Shown here one piece after another: positions 34,979 to 44,201 of a DNA stretch of 64,000 bases. Position numbers and translations under genes: made by a program. The DNA comes from Actinomadura graeca (GTDB lineage Bacteria; Actinomycetota; Actinomycetes; Streptosporangiales; Streptosporangiaceae): NCBI RefSeq assembly GCF_019175365.1, contig NZ_CP059572.1, positions 4,960,001 through 5,024,000 of the forward strand. Reading direction: 5' to 3'. The notes under the pieces are model-generated. The model made no database searches, had not been told where the DNA came from, and saw only the letters and a program-made list of their open reading frames with translations. Positions within the stretch are counted from its first letter, which is position 1. Each line of letters opens with the position of its first letter.

Positions 34979-36762
34979 AGGCCGTCGAGGTCACCGGGCT
35001 CACCGTCACCCTGGACGACGGCAGTGTGATCGTCGACGATGTGTCGTTCAGCCTGGACGGCGGCCAGGTCATGGGCCTCGTCGGCGAGTCGGGTTCGGGC
35101 AAGAGCACGGTCGCGCTCGCGCTGGTCGGCTTCACCAAGGCAGGTGCGAACATCACCGGCGGCAGGATCGTGGTGGGCGGTGTCGATCTGCTCGCGCTCA
35201 CGCCGAACAAGCTGCGCGGGGCGCGCAAGGAGCTCATCGGCTTCGTGCCCCAGGACCCCGCGACGGCCCTCAACCCGGCGAGGAGGATCGGCGCACAGCT
35301 CACCGAGGGAATGCCCGGTGCCAAGAAGGAGAACCTGCCGAGGATCCGGCGGGTTCTGGAGACCGTCGGCCTGCCCTCGGACGCGGCCTTCCTGCGACGC
35401 CACCCCCAGGAGCTCTCGGGCGGGCAGCAGCAGCGGGTGGCGATCGCCATGGCCGTGGCGAAGGGCCCGAAGCTGGTCGTCTTCGACGAGCCCACGACCG
35501 GCCTGGACGTCTCCACCCAGGCGAGGGTCCTGGAGATGGTCGCCCGCCTCTGCGCGGACAACGGCGTGGCCGCCGTCTTCGTCTCGCACGACCTCGCGGT
35601 CGTCGGCACCGTCGGCGACCTGGTGACCGTGATGTACGCCGGGCAGGTCCTGGAGACCGGATCACGCGAGGACGTCCTGCGCTCCGCCGCGCACCCCTAC
35701 TCCATCGCGCTGCTCGAATCGGTGCCGTCGACGCGCCAGCGGCTGCCGCTCATCTCCATCCCCGGCCGGGCACCGGCGGCGGGAGCCCGGTTCGACGGCT
35801 GCGTGTTCGCGGACCGCTGCGCGTTCGCCGAGGACCGCTGCCGGGACTCCGCGCCCCCGCTGGCCGCCACGTCCACGGGCAGCGCGGCACGCTGCTTCCG
35901 GGTCGAGCACGTCCGGCGGAACCAGACGTGCCTGGTCAAGGAGCCCCTGCCGCGCATCGAGAGCAGAGCGGAGGACACCGCTTCCGTCTTCGGCGTACGG
36001 AAACTGAACGCCTCCTACGACCGGACGCAGGTCCTGTTCGACGTCTCCTTCGACGTCGCCCCCGGTGAGTGCCTGGCGGTCGTGGGCGAATCGGGCAGCG
36101 GCAAGACGACCATGTCCCGCTGCCTGATCGGGCTCCACGAGGAACAGTCCGGCGGCTTCGAGTTGGACGGGAAGCCGCTCGCACTGCGGTTGCGGGACCG
36201 GCCCAAGACGGCCAAGCAGCAGATGCAGTACGTCTTCCAGAATCCGTACGGCTCGCTGAACCCCCGCCAGACCGTCGCGACCGCGGTGGCGGTGTCGCTG
36301 AAGCACTTCTACGGAGAACGGGGAAAGGCCGCCCGCGCCAAGGTCAAGGAGGCCCTGGAGCGGGTGGAGATCCCGTGGCGGCTCGCGGACCGCTACCCCG
36401 CCGAACTGTCGGGCGGCCAACGCCAGCGGGTGGCCATCGCCCGTGCCCTCGCCTGCCGTCCCTCGCTGCTGATCTGCGACGAGGTCACCTCGGGTCTCGA
36501 CGTCTCGGTGCAGGCCTCCGTCGTCGAGCTGCTCCGGACGCTGCAGGACGACGGGCTGAGCATGATCTTCATCACCCACGACCTCGCCGTCGTGCGCAGC
36601 ATCGGCGACCGCGTCGTCGTCCTGCGCCAGGGCCACGTCGTGGAGTCGGGGGCGGTGGAGTCGGTGCTCAGCGCACCGCAGGATCCCTACACCCGGGGGC
36701 TCCTCGCCGACACGCTAGAGGTCGACCGTCCCGACACCGGGACGCTGCACCTGCCCGGATGA
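34975..36762 (+). CDS. ABC importer ATPase, fused DppD-DppF
   Basis: 595 residues carrying two complete ATPase domains. Domain 1: Walker [10 protein letters not shown] (about 39-47), signature LSGGQQQR, Walker B LVVFDEPT, then the oligopeptide-binding C-terminal motif with cysteines ([17 protein letters not shown]). Domain 2: Walker [10 protein letters not shown], signature LSGGQRQR, Walker [10 protein letters not shown]. The fusion replaces the usual separate DppD and DppF. It powers uptake through the two permeases. The gene ends 15 bases before the permease relic. Confidence 0.92.
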   Translation: MKAVEVTGLTVTLDDGSVIVDDVSFSLDGGQVMGLVGESGSGKSTVALALVGFTKAGANITGGRIVVGGVDLLALTPNKLRGARKELIGFVPQDPATALNPARRIGAQLTEGMPGAKKENLPRIRRVLETVGLPSDAAFLRRHPQELSGGQQQRVAIAMAVAKGPKLVVFDEPTTGLDVSTQARVLEMVARLCADNGVAAVFVSHDLAVVGTVGDLVTVMYAGQVLETGSREDVLRSAAHPYSIALLESVPSTRQRLPLISIPGRAPAAGARFDGCVFADRCAFAEDRCRDSAPPLAATSTGSAARCFRVEHVRRNQTCLVKEPLPRIESRAEDTASVFGVRKLNASYDRTQVLFDVSFDVAPGECLAVVGESGSGKTTMSRCLIGLHEEQSGGFELDGKPLALRLRDRPKTAKQQMQYVFQNPYGSLNPRQTVATAVAVSLKHFYGERGKAARAKVKEALERVEIPWRLADRYPAELSGGQRQRVAIARALACRPSLLICDEVTSGLDVSVQASVVELLRTLQDDGLSMIFITHDLAVVRSIGDRVVVLRQGHVVESGAVESVLSAPQDPYTRGLLADTLEVDRPDTGTLHLPG

Positions 36763-36777
36763 GACCGGCCCTTCCAA

Positions 36778-36922
36778 TGGAGTACACCGCGATCGTGGCG
36801 GGCGCGCCCGGCACCGAGCCGGACGGCGTCGCCGACGGCGGCTACAAGGTCAACCTGGTGGTCGGGGGCGTTCACCGGGGCGGCGACCGTCTTCTTCGCG
36901 TGACGGGCATGGTCGACTACAA
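36778..36922 (+). pseudogene. Collapsed inverted relic of the adjacent amino-acid permease
   Basis: Four blocks are copied in gene order from the intact permease but in opposite orientation: 36778-36800 = 38005-38027, 36801-36857 = 37870-37926 (one mismatch), 36859-36900 = 37654-37695, 36901-36922 = 37505-37526. They join as MEYTAIVAGAPGTEPDGVAD and onward, with all sequence between blocks missing. It has no membrane-protein length left and no function is expected. Confidence 0.85.
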
Positions 36923-36939
36923 CGGCGCTCCTGCTGTGC

Positions 36940-38376
36940 TCAGTCCTTGGGGGTGGTGCGGCGGGGGTTGAGCAAGGATGCCCGGCGGCTGTAGGCGAAG
37001 TAGACGACGCAGCCCAGCACGAACCAGGTCGCGAACCGGACCCAGGTCTGCCACTGGAGGAACGTGATCAGCCAGATCGAGAAGCCCACGCCGACGAGCG
37101 GGATGATCGGCATGCCCGGTGTCCGGAACTCGCGCGGCAGGTCGGGGCGCTTGTAGCGGAGCACGATGACCGCGATGCACACCACGATGAAGGCCAGCAG
37201 GATGCCGATGTTGGTCAGCTCCGCCGCCTCCGCGATCGGCAGGAACCCGGCGATCACCGCGGACCCGGCGCCGAGGATCCAGGTGATCCGCGTCGGGACG
37301 TGCCGGGTCCGGTGGGTCTTGGCGAACCAGCCCGGGAGCAGCCCGTCGCGGCTCATCGAGTACCACACGCGCGTGGCGCCCATCATGAACGTGAACAGCA
37401 CGGTGAGCACGCCCAGGATCGCGCCGACCGCGATGACGGCCCCGATCGCGTCCATTCCCACGGAGTCGAACGCCGAGGAGAACGCCGCGTTCGTGTCGAT
37501 GTCCTTGTAGTCGACCATGCCCGTCAGGACGAGGCACGCCAGCACGTACAGCACCATCGAGACCGCCAGCGAGTAGAGGATCGCCTTGGGCATGTGCTTG
37601 CGCGCCTCCTGCGATTCCTCGGCCGCCGTGGACATCGCGTCGTACCCGAACACCGCGAAGAAGACGGTCGCCGCCCCGGTGAACGCCCCCGACCATCCGT
37701 AGGGCAGGAACGGCGAGTAGTTCCCGCTATCGATCTTGAAGACGCCGACCACGATGACCAGCAGGACGATCCCGACCTTCAGGTACACCAGCGCCGTCTC
37801 GAACCGGGCCGCGTTCTTCATCCCCAGGTTGAGCACGTAGGCGATCAGCAGGCACAGCAGCGCCGCGAACAGGTTGACCTTGTAGCTGCCGTCGGCGACG
37901 CCGTCCGGCTCGGTGCCGGGCGCGCCGCTCATCCACAGGGGCAGGTCCACGTCCATGAACCCGAGCAGGTCGTTGAAGTAGCCGGAGATCCCGATGGCGA
38001 CCACCGCCACGATCGCGGTGTACTCCAGCAGCAGGTCCCACCCGATCGCCCATCCGGTGAACTCGCCGAGCACCGCGTACCCGTAGGTGTAGGCCGACCC
38101 CGCGCGCGGGATGAGCCCGGCGAACTCCGCATACGACAACGCCGCCGCCGCGCTCGCGATCCCCGCGACCAGGAAGGAGATCAGCACGCCCGGCCCGGCC
38201 TTCTCGTTCGCCACGGCCCCCGCCAGCGAGAAGATCCCGGCGCCGATGATCCCGCCGACGCCGATCGCGGTGAGCTGCCACAGCCCCAGCGTCCGCGTCA
38301 GCCCGGACGCCGCGCCCTCGTCGTCGATCTGCTCGATGGGTTTGCGGCGGAGCATCCCGTCCAAGACCGAGGCCAT
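36940..38376 (-). CDS. APC-family amino-acid permease
   Basis: 478 residues, about 12 membrane helices. The first helix carries LTAIGVGGIIGAGIFSLAGA, the glycine-rich substrate site of the APC superfamily, and YDAMSTAAEESQEARKHMPK is the hallmark loop of the cationic/basic amino-acid group (YfnA/CAT-like). Imports an amino acid, probably with protons. Its own 3' end is duplicated as a remnant at 17778-17822, and internal blocks occur inverted just downstream. Transcribed alone towards the ABC importer. Confidence 0.9.
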   Translation of the reverse strand: MASVLDGMLRRKPIEQIDDEGAASGLTRTLGLWQLTAIGVGGIIGAGIFSLAGAVANEKAGPGVLISFLVAGIASAAAALSYAEFAGLIPRAGSAYTYGYAVLGEFTGWAIGWDLLLEYTAIVAVVAIGISGYFNDLLGFMDVDLPLWMSGAPGTEPDGVADGSYKVNLFAALLCLLIAYVLNLGMKNAARFETALVYLKVGIVLLVIVVGVFKIDSGNYSPFLPYGWSGAFTGAATVFFAVFGYDAMSTAAEESQEARKHMPKAILYSLAVSMVLYVLACLVLTGMVDYKDIDTNAAFSSAFDSVGMDAIGAVIAVGAILGVLTVLFTFMMGATRVWYSMSRDGLLPGWFAKTHRTRHVPTRITWILGAGSAVIAGFLPIAEAAELTNIGILLAFIVVCIAVIVLRYKRPDLPREFRTPGMPIIPLVGVGFSIWLITFLQWQTWVRFATWFVLGCVVYFAYSRRASLLNPRRTTPKD

Positions 38377-38532
38377 TACCTACCTCCCGACGCGGCGTCC
38401 CCGCACCGTTGCGGGTCACCGGGAGACTCTGCCCACGAAAGACCAGGCCGACAAGGTCATCCAGGTCACGATTCAGGCGGACTGCGCCCTTCGTCAACGT
38501 ATGCCTAGATTGCCCCCCGCGAGTGGTCACCA

Positions 38533-38553
38533 CCCGGCCTTGGAAGGGCCGGG
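38533..38553 (-). terminator. Hairpin after the LuxR ATPase gene
   Basis: CCCGGCC/GGCCGGG 7-base stem with a 7-base loop directly after the stop codon at 38555. Confidence 0.5.
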
Positions 38554-38554
38554 A

Positions 38555-41359
38555 TCAGGTGTTCAGGAGGCCGGTCTCGTGGGCGCGGGTCACGGCTTCG
38601 GTGCGGGTGGAGACGCCGAGCTTGTCGAGGATCCGGGCGACGTGCGTGGCCGCCGTGTTGGACGAGATGAACAGCTCCGCGGCGATCTGGGCGTTGGAGC
38701 GGCCGCGTGCCAGGACCCGCAGGACGTCCAGCTCCCGGCGGGTCAGCCCGAAGTCGTTGCGGACGGGTGCGGCGGGCTCCGCCTCCAGCCGCCCGCGCGC
38801 CGCCAGCTCGTCGATGCGCGCGAGCAGCGGCGCCGCGCCGAGGTCGGCGGCGATGGCGCGGGCCGTGTTCAGCCGGGATCTGGCGCCGGGACGGTTGTTC
38901 GACGCGAGCGCGGTATTCGCGGCGCCGGTCAGGACGGTCGCCGTCTCGTACCTGTTGCCCAGGTCGCGCCACGCGGCGGCGGCCCGGTCCCAGGCGGGAA
39001 GGCCGCCGGACGCGGTCTCGGCCTGGAAGGTGAGCCGGTGGGCGTCGAGCACGGGTGTGGTCTCGCCGATCTCGCCGACGAGACGGGTCAGCCACGCCGA
39101 CCGTGCGGCGGCCTCGTCGGCGATCTTCTTGTTCCGTGGCGCGGCCGCGCGGCGGGCGCGCTGGAGGCGGGCCCCGAGCACGGCGAGGCGGAGCACGTCG
39201 CGCGGGCGTCGGCCGGCGGCGAGGTAATCGCCGAGCATGTGGTCGGCGGCCTCCAGGTGGCCCTGGTCGAGGAGCCATGCGACGTGCTGGACGGCCAGGT
39301 CCGCCTTCGCCTCTTCCGCTCCGCGCGCGTGCTGGGCGAATTCGGTCAGTTCCCGGAACAGTTCCTCGAACCGGTCGGTCTCGCCCCGGCATCGCGCGAT
39401 GTCCGCCGCCACGAGCCGCAGGAACGCGGCGTAAAGGGGCGGCGGGGAACCGGCGAGCGCGTCCGCGACGACGTCCAGGGCCTCGTCCCACCGGCCGAGG
39501 ACGCTCAGCGGGACCGCCCTGACGACGGCCAGCATGCTGCCCCGGGAGCGGGTGCGGCCGAGCCGCCGGGCCGCCTCCAGCCCGGCGTGCGCGAGGTCCG
39601 CCGCGTCCGCGTACCGGCCCTGGACCTCGATGAGGTCGGCGGCCTCCCACTGGAAGGTGGTCAGGAACGTGTGCTCGTCGCCCGCCGCCTCGGCGGCCCG
39701 GCGCGCCTCGGCGAACGCGCGGCGGGCCGCGTCCCCGTGGCCCGCCATCCCGTCGAGTGTGGCCAGCACCAGCAGGGCGGGGGCGCGCAGGGCGTCGTCC
39801 GGCACCGCGTCCGCCAAGGTCAGGGCTTCGGACGCGTGGCGGCGGCTCTCCTCGTCGCGGAGCGCGCCGACGCCGATGAAGGCGAGCGCCGAGAGCAGTT
39901 CGCTGCGCAGGGCGTCCGCCGTGCCCGGCGGGAGCAGCGCCACGGCACGTTCCAGGTCGTCCCTGCCGGTGCCGTCGATCCGGTTCTGGAGACGGCCGCG
40001 CATCCCGAGCAGCGCCGCGACCCGTTCCGGTGACGCGCCGGGGCCGAGGGCGTCCAGCGCGGCGGTGCTGTGGGCGACACCGGCGGCGGACCTGCCCGCG
40101 GCGTAGGCCGCCGTCGCCGCCGTCTCCAGCACGTCGGTGCGGTCGGCTCCGGTGAAACGCCCGTCCCCGTGGGTGAGGATCATGTCGAGCAGGTGGAGCT
40201 GCTCGTCGTAGGCGTTCTGCCTGGCCGCGCGGGCGGCGGCGTCCCAGGCGGCGGGGAGGGCCCGGTCGGGTCGATCGGCGGCGAGCCAGTGCTCGGCGGA
40301 CGCGGTGCTCCCCGCGGGCAGGGTGGCGGCGTACCGGGCGTGCAGCTCGCGTCGGCGGACCGGCAGCAGCGAGTCGTAGACGACCTCGCGGATCAGGTCG
40401 TGCCGGAGGACGAACCGGTCCTCGCGCACCACTACCAGGTCGTGCGCCATGAGGTCGTGCAGCGCGGGCTCCGTCCCGGCCTCGCGGATCGTGTCCTCGG
40501 TCAGCCCCTCGCCCGCGACCGCCAGGATCGCCAGGGTGTCGCGGGCGGGCCCGGGCAGGTCGGCGACCCGGTTGAGCAGCAGCGTCCGCAGGTCGTCCGC
40601 CGGGGTCTCGTCGGCGTTGCTGAGGGCCTCGACGAACAGCGGGTTGCCGCCGCTGCGCCCGTAGATCCGGGCGGCGCGGACACGGTCGGGCGCGTGCCCG
40701 CCGATGGCGGCGAGCATGTCGGCGACGTGCCGGTGCTCCAGCGGGCCGAGCCGGAGGCGCGTGACCTGGTCCCCGCGGGCCAGCTCGGCGAGGAGCCGCC
40801 GGTTCGGATGCTCGCCGGTCCGGACGGTCCCGATCAGCAGGACGGGACATTCGACGAGGTTGCGGACGAGGTAGGCGAACAGGTCACGGCTCGACGCGTC
40901 CGCCCAGTGCAGATCCTCCACGATCAGGACGGTGGGCCGGGACGAGGAGACCGCGGTGACCAGGCCGAGCATCTCCTCCAGCAGCCGGATGCGCGGGTAG
41001 CGCGCGGGAGCGGGCCCGAGCTCGGGGAGCCAGTCGCCGAGCGCCGACCCCGACGGCGGCAGCATCGCCGCCACCCCGTCCCGGCCGAGCCGCCGGACGA
41101 GGCCCCGCAGGATCGCCACGAACGGGACATAGGGCACGCCCTTGGAGCCCAGCTCAAGACATCCCCCGGACAGGACCAGCGGATCCCCGGGCAGGGCCCG
41201 CACCACGCCGGTCACCAGCCGCGACTTGCCGATGCCCGCCTCGCCCGAGACCAGCGCCGTGACGGGCCGCCGCCGCACGGCCTGCTCGTAGGCGGCACGC
41301 AGCGCCGCGGTCTCCGGCTCCCGTCCGACCAGGACGGGGCTGACGACAGAGGCCACCAT
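38555..41359 (-). CDS. Large ATP-binding LuxR family regulator (LAL type)
   Basis: 934 residues from the ATG at 41357-41359, with GGGGAGG upstream. An AAA-type ATPase domain with Walker A SGEAGIGKSRL (about 38-48) and Walker B TVLIVEDLHWAD, then a long helical repeat region (about 400-860, TPR-like), and a C-terminal LuxR helix-turn-helix starting LTRRELDVLRVLARGRSNAQ. LAL proteins such as MalT bind ATP and an inducer, then activate transcription. It is divergent from three tandem dihydrofolate-reductase-like genes, with 76 bases between starts, so those may be its targets. Confidence 0.9.
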   Translation of the reverse strand: MVASVVSPVLVGREPETAALRAAYEQAVRRRPVTALVSGEAGIGKSRLVTGVVRALPGDPLVLSGGCLELGSKGVPYVPFVAILRGLVRRLGRDGVAAMLPPSGSALGDWLPELGPAPARYPRIRLLEEMLGLVTAVSSSRPTVLIVEDLHWADASSRDLFAYLVRNLVECPVLLIGTVRTGEHPNRRLLAELARGDQVTRLRLGPLEHRHVADMLAAIGGHAPDRVRAARIYGRSGGNPLFVEALSNADETPADDLRTLLLNRVADLPGPARDTLAILAVAGEGLTEDTIREAGTEPALHDLMAHDLVVVREDRFVLRHDLIREVVYDSLLPVRRRELHARYAATLPAGSTASAEHWLAADRPDRALPAAWDAAARAARQNAYDEQLHLLDMILTHGDGRFTGADRTDVLETAATAAYAAGRSAAGVAHSTAALDALGPGASPERVAALLGMRGRLQNRIDGTGRDDLERAVALLPPGTADALRSELLSALAFIGVGALRDEESRRHASEALTLADAVPDDALRAPALLVLATLDGMAGHGDAARRAFAEARRAAEAAGDEHTFLTTFQWEAADLIEVQGRYADAADLAHAGLEAARRLGRTRSRGSMLAVVRAVPLSVLGRWDEALDVVADALAGSPPPLYAAFLRLVAADIARCRGETDRFEELFRELTEFAQHARGAEEAKADLAVQHVAWLLDQGHLEAADHMLGDYLAAGRRPRDVLRLAVLGARLQRARRAAAPRNKKIADEAAARSAWLTRLVGEIGETTPVLDAHRLTFQAETASGGLPAWDRAAAAWRDLGNRYETATVLTGAANTALASNNRPGARSRLNTARAIAADLGAAPLLARIDELAARGRLEAEPAAPVRNDFGLTRRELDVLRVLARGRSNAQIAAELFISSNTAATHVARILDKLGVSTRTEAVTRAHETGLLNT

Positions 41360-41435
41360 CCGACCTCCCCATCCGGACGCGAAGTCACCAAGTCTGACGA
41401 CGACAGCCTGCCACCTAGGACGACAGGCTGTGCAC

Positions 41436-42026
41436 ATGAGAAACGTGATCGCCAACATCGCCCTGTCGCTCGACGGCCGCGTCGCCGGTCCCGGCGGGGA
41501 GTACGACATGAGCTGGATCGTCCCGCACGCCATCAGCGAAGGCGCCCGCTCGCACATGGTGCGCGTCACCGGCGGCGCCACGACCGCGCTCCTCGGCCGC
41601 AAGAACTATCAGGGCTTCGGGGGCTTCTGGCCCTCCGTCGCCGAGGACGAGAACGCCGACCCTAAGGACCGCACGTTCGCCCGCTGGCTCGACACCGTCG
41701 AGAAGGTCGTGTTCTCCACCACCCTCGACCAGGTCGAGTGGGACAACGCGCGCCTCGCCACCGCCGGCCCGGCCGCCACCGTCAAGGAGCTGCGCCGCCA
41801 GGAGGGCGGCGACATCATCGTCCTGGCCAGCGTCAGCGTCATCCAGCAGCTGCTCGACGCCGGCGAGGTGGACCGCCTCAGCGTCACCCAGTGCCCCGAG
41901 ATCGTCGGCGGCGGGGCCCGGCCGCTCTTCACCGACGAGATCGCCCGCTCGTCCTGGACGCTGACCGACACCACCCGCACCGACAGCGGCGCCCTGTGCC
42001 TGCTCTACGACCGGAACGAGGGCTGA
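41436..42026 (+). CDS. Dihydrofolate reductase/RibD C-terminal family protein 1
   Basis: 196 residues. RibD_C/DHFR-like fold: NVIANIALSLDGRVAGPGGE at the start (beta strand and NADPH-binding loop), TTALLGRKNYQGFGGFWPSV, and GGDIIVLASVSVIQQLLDAG for the dinucleotide site. Such stand-alone proteins are NADPH-dependent reductases of unknown substrate. A GTG two codons earlier is possible. A 7-base inverted repeat (41404-41410 with 41424-41430) lies in the promoter region shared with the LuxR gene. Confidence 0.87.
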   Translation: MRNVIANIALSLDGRVAGPGGEYDMSWIVPHAISEGARSHMVRVTGGATTALLGRKNYQGFGGFWPSVAEDENADPKDRTFARWLDTVEKVVFSTTLDQVEWDNARLATAGPAATVKELRRQEGGDIIVLASVSVIQQLLDAGEVDRLSVTQCPEIVGGGARPLFTDEIARSSWTLTDTTRTDSGALCLLYDRNEG

Positions 42027-42028
42027 TC

Positions 42029-42607
42029 ATGCGGAAGCTCGTCGTCTGCGCCCTCATGTCCCTCGACGGATATGTCGAGGGGCCGGGAAAGAACTTCATG
42101 GTCATGCCCGCCGACCACAGTTTCGACGGCTACTGCGCGGAACGTCTCCGCGAAGCCGGCACGCTCCTGCTCGGCCGGACCACATTCGAGATGTTCCGCG
42201 GTTTCTGGCCCTCGGTGGCCGGCAACGAGAACGCCACCGCGGACCAGCGGGAGATCTCCCGGCTCGACAACGCCATCGAGAAGGTCGTCGTCTCCGACAC
42301 CCTCACCCGGGCCCGGACGGCGCCCTGGGACGACGCGGCCATCGTCTCCCGTTCCGAGGCGCACACGCGAATAAGCGCGCTGAAGAAGGCGCCGGGACGG
42401 GACATCCTCGTTTTCGGCAGCAACGTCCTCTGGAACGACCTGCTGAAGGCGGGCCTGGTCGACGAACTGCACCTGATGGTCGGCCCCGCCGTCCTGGGAT
42501 CGGGCACACCGGCCTTCGGTAAAACGCCGGACGCGCCACTGCGGCTCCTCACGAACCGCACGTTCGCCGACTCCAGCAACATCGTCCTGCAATACGGCGT
42601 CGGCTGA
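42029..42607 (+). CDS. Dihydrofolate reductase/RibD C-terminal family protein 2
   Basis: 192 residues, starting 2 bases after the previous stop. Same architecture: KLVVCALMSLDGYVEGPGKN, LLLGRTTFEMFRGFWPSVAG, GRDILVFGSNVLWNDLLKAG, and a GPAVLGSGTPAFG loop. Clearly homologous to its neighbours but well diverged. Translationally coupled to protein 1. Confidence 0.88.
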   Translation: MRKLVVCALMSLDGYVEGPGKNFMVMPADHSFDGYCAERLREAGTLLLGRTTFEMFRGFWPSVAGNENATADQREISRLDNAIEKVVVSDTLTRARTAPWDDAAIVSRSEAHTRISALKKAPGRDILVFGSNVLWNDLLKAGLVDELHLMVGPAVLGSGTPAFGKTPDAPLRLLTNRTFADSSNIVLQYGVG

Positions 42608-42666
42608 CCGATGCGATTCGGCGGCTGCCGGGCCCGCCCCGGCAGCCGCCCACTCAAGGAGCGGAA

Positions 42667-43260
42667 ATGACAAAGGTCATCTCATCGGCGTCGATGTCTC
42701 TCGACGGCTTCATCGCGGGCCCTTCGGAAAGCGGCTTCGAGTACCTGTTCGCCTGGCACCGCAATGGAGACGTCAACGTCCCATCGGCCGACCCCCGCTG
42801 GTCATTCCAGGTGACGGAAACGAGCGCGGACCACATCCGCGAGCAGCTCGCCACCTTCGGCGCCCTGGTGGTGGGACGGCGCCTGTTCGACGTCACGCGG
42901 GGATGGGGCGGCAACCACCCGTGCGGCGTGCCGATCTTCGTGGTGACCCACCGGGCGCCGGTGGACTGGCCGCATCCCGACGCCCCGTTCACTTTCGTCA
43001 CCGACGGGCTGGAGAGCGCGGTGCGGCAGGCGAAGGCCGTCGCGGGCGAGCGCCACGTCGGCGTCGCCGCCGGTGACATGGCGCGCCAGGCCCTCGACGC
43101 CGGACTGCTGGACGAACTCCAGATCGACCTCGTGCCGGTGCTGCTCGGCAGCGGCACCCGCCTTCTCGGCGACCTCGCCCACGCCCCGGTCACCCTCAGC
43201 GGCCCGACGGTGGCCGAGAGCATCGGCGTCACCCACCTCCGCTACCAGGTGAACAGATAG
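42667..43260 (+). CDS. Dihydrofolate reductase/RibD C-terminal family protein 3
   Basis: 197 residues with AAGGAG before the ATG. KVISSASMSLDGFIAGPSES, GALVVGRRLFDVTRGWGGNH, and PVLLGSGTRLLGDL define the fold. It belongs to the subgroup with the longer, Trp-containing insert (SADPRWSFQ). The three tandem paralogs probably arose by duplication and are likely co-transcribed. Substrates unknown; a role in folate or riboflavin synthesis itself is unlikely. Confidence 0.88.
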   Translation: MTKVISSASMSLDGFIAGPSESGFEYLFAWHRNGDVNVPSADPRWSFQVTETSADHIREQLATFGALVVGRRLFDVTRGWGGNHPCGVPIFVVTHRAPVDWPHPDAPFTFVTDGLESAVRQAKAVAGERHVGVAAGDMARQALDAGLLDELQIDLVPVLLGSGTRLLGDLAHAPVTLSGPTVAESIGVTHLRYQVNR

Positions 43261-43312
43261 GTGCCACGGCTGCACCCGACTTCCGTCCCGAAGGCCCCAC
43301 GACGACGTCGCC

Positions 43313-44113
43313 TCAAGGACGAACCGTTGGATCCGCCGGACGCTCGGATTCGCGCCGGGTCAGCACCAGGGGGCCGTCCTCGGTGATGGCCACGGTGTGC
43401 TCCGAGTGGGCCGTGCGCGAGCCGTCGGCCGAGCGGATGGTCCAGCCGTCGGGGTCGTAGACGATCCGGTCGGTCGTCCGGGCGAACCAGGGTTCGAGCG
43501 CGAGGGTCAGGCCCGGCCGGAGCTTGAGGCCGCGCCCGGCCCGGCCCTTGTTGGACACGTGGGGCCCTTCGTGCATGGTGCGGCCGAGGCCGTGGCCACC
43601 GAACTCGTCGTTGACCGGATAGCCGTAGCCGGCGGCCACCGCCGAGATCGCCGCCGAGATGTCGCCCAGGCGGTTACCCGGACGTGCCATCCCGATCGCC
43701 GCCTCCAGCGCTTCCTCGGTGGCGCGGATGAGCCGCAGATCCTCCTCGGCGGCGGTCCCGACGACGACCGTGCACGCCGAGTCCGCCACCCAGCCGTCGA
43801 TGCCGACCGCGAGGTCCGCGCTGAGGACGTCCCCGTCGCGCAGCGCGTAGTCGTGGGGCAGGCCGTGCAGGACGGCGTCGTTCACCGACAGGCAGATGAC
43901 GTTGCGGAACGGCCCGTTGCCGAAGGACGGCGCGTAGTCCCAGTAGCAGGACTCCGCACCGCGTTCCTTGATCATGGCGCGCGCGTGGTGTTCCAGGTCC
44001 AGGAGGTTGACGCCCACCGCGGCGACCCGGCTGACCTCCGACAGCACCTCGGCGACGAAACGCCCGGCCACGTGCATCCGCGCGATCTCCGCGGGCGTCT
44101 TCAGTTCGATCAC
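43313..44113 (-). CDS. map: Methionine aminopeptidase, type I
   Basis: 266 residues. Removes initiator methionine from nascent proteins. All five metal ligands are visible: Asp100 and Asp111 in LSADLAVGIDGWVADSACT, His174 in FGGHGLG, Glu207 in LALEPWF and Glu238 in HSEHTV, plus His83 in VLHGLPHD. Housekeeping map usually sits in the ribosomal-protein cluster; this copy stands alone opposite an XRE regulator with palindromic operators between, so it is probably a regulated second copy. Confidence 0.93.
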   Translation of the reverse strand: MIELKTPAEIARMHVAGRFVAEVLSEVSRVAAVGVNLLDLEHHARAMIKERGAESCYWDYAPSFGNGPFRNVICLSVNDAVLHGLPHDYALRDGDVLSADLAVGIDGWVADSACTVVVGTAAEEDLRLIRATEEALEAAIGMARPGNRLGDISAAISAVAAGYGYPVNDEFGGHGLGRTMHEGPHVSNKGRAGRGLKLRPGLTLALEPWFARTTDRIVYDPDGWTIRSADGSRTAHSEHTVAITEDGPLVLTRRESERPADPTVRP

Positions 44114-44138
44114 GAGTACCTCACGTACGGGGAGTGCT

Positions 44139-44184
44139 GGTATTTCTATACCAATACTCTCATGCTTGACGGTATAGTAATACC
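44139..44184. promoter_or_regulatory. Twin GGTAT-N4-ATACC operators between map and the XRE gene
   Basis: Two perfect 5-4-5 palindromes at 44139-44152 and 44171-44184, with centres 32 bases apart. The second overlaps a TATAGT element (44173-44178) suited as -10 for the XRE gene; the first lies at the map promoter. Ideal targets for the XRE protein encoded here. Confidence 0.7.
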
Positions 44185-44201
44185 AGCCCTACGCTGTGGG
44201 C

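Noticed and set aside
34975..36762. Double ATPase as an assembly fusion of two genes
   Set aside because: One continuous frame with a normal linker; DppD-DppF fusions are common in actinobacteria.
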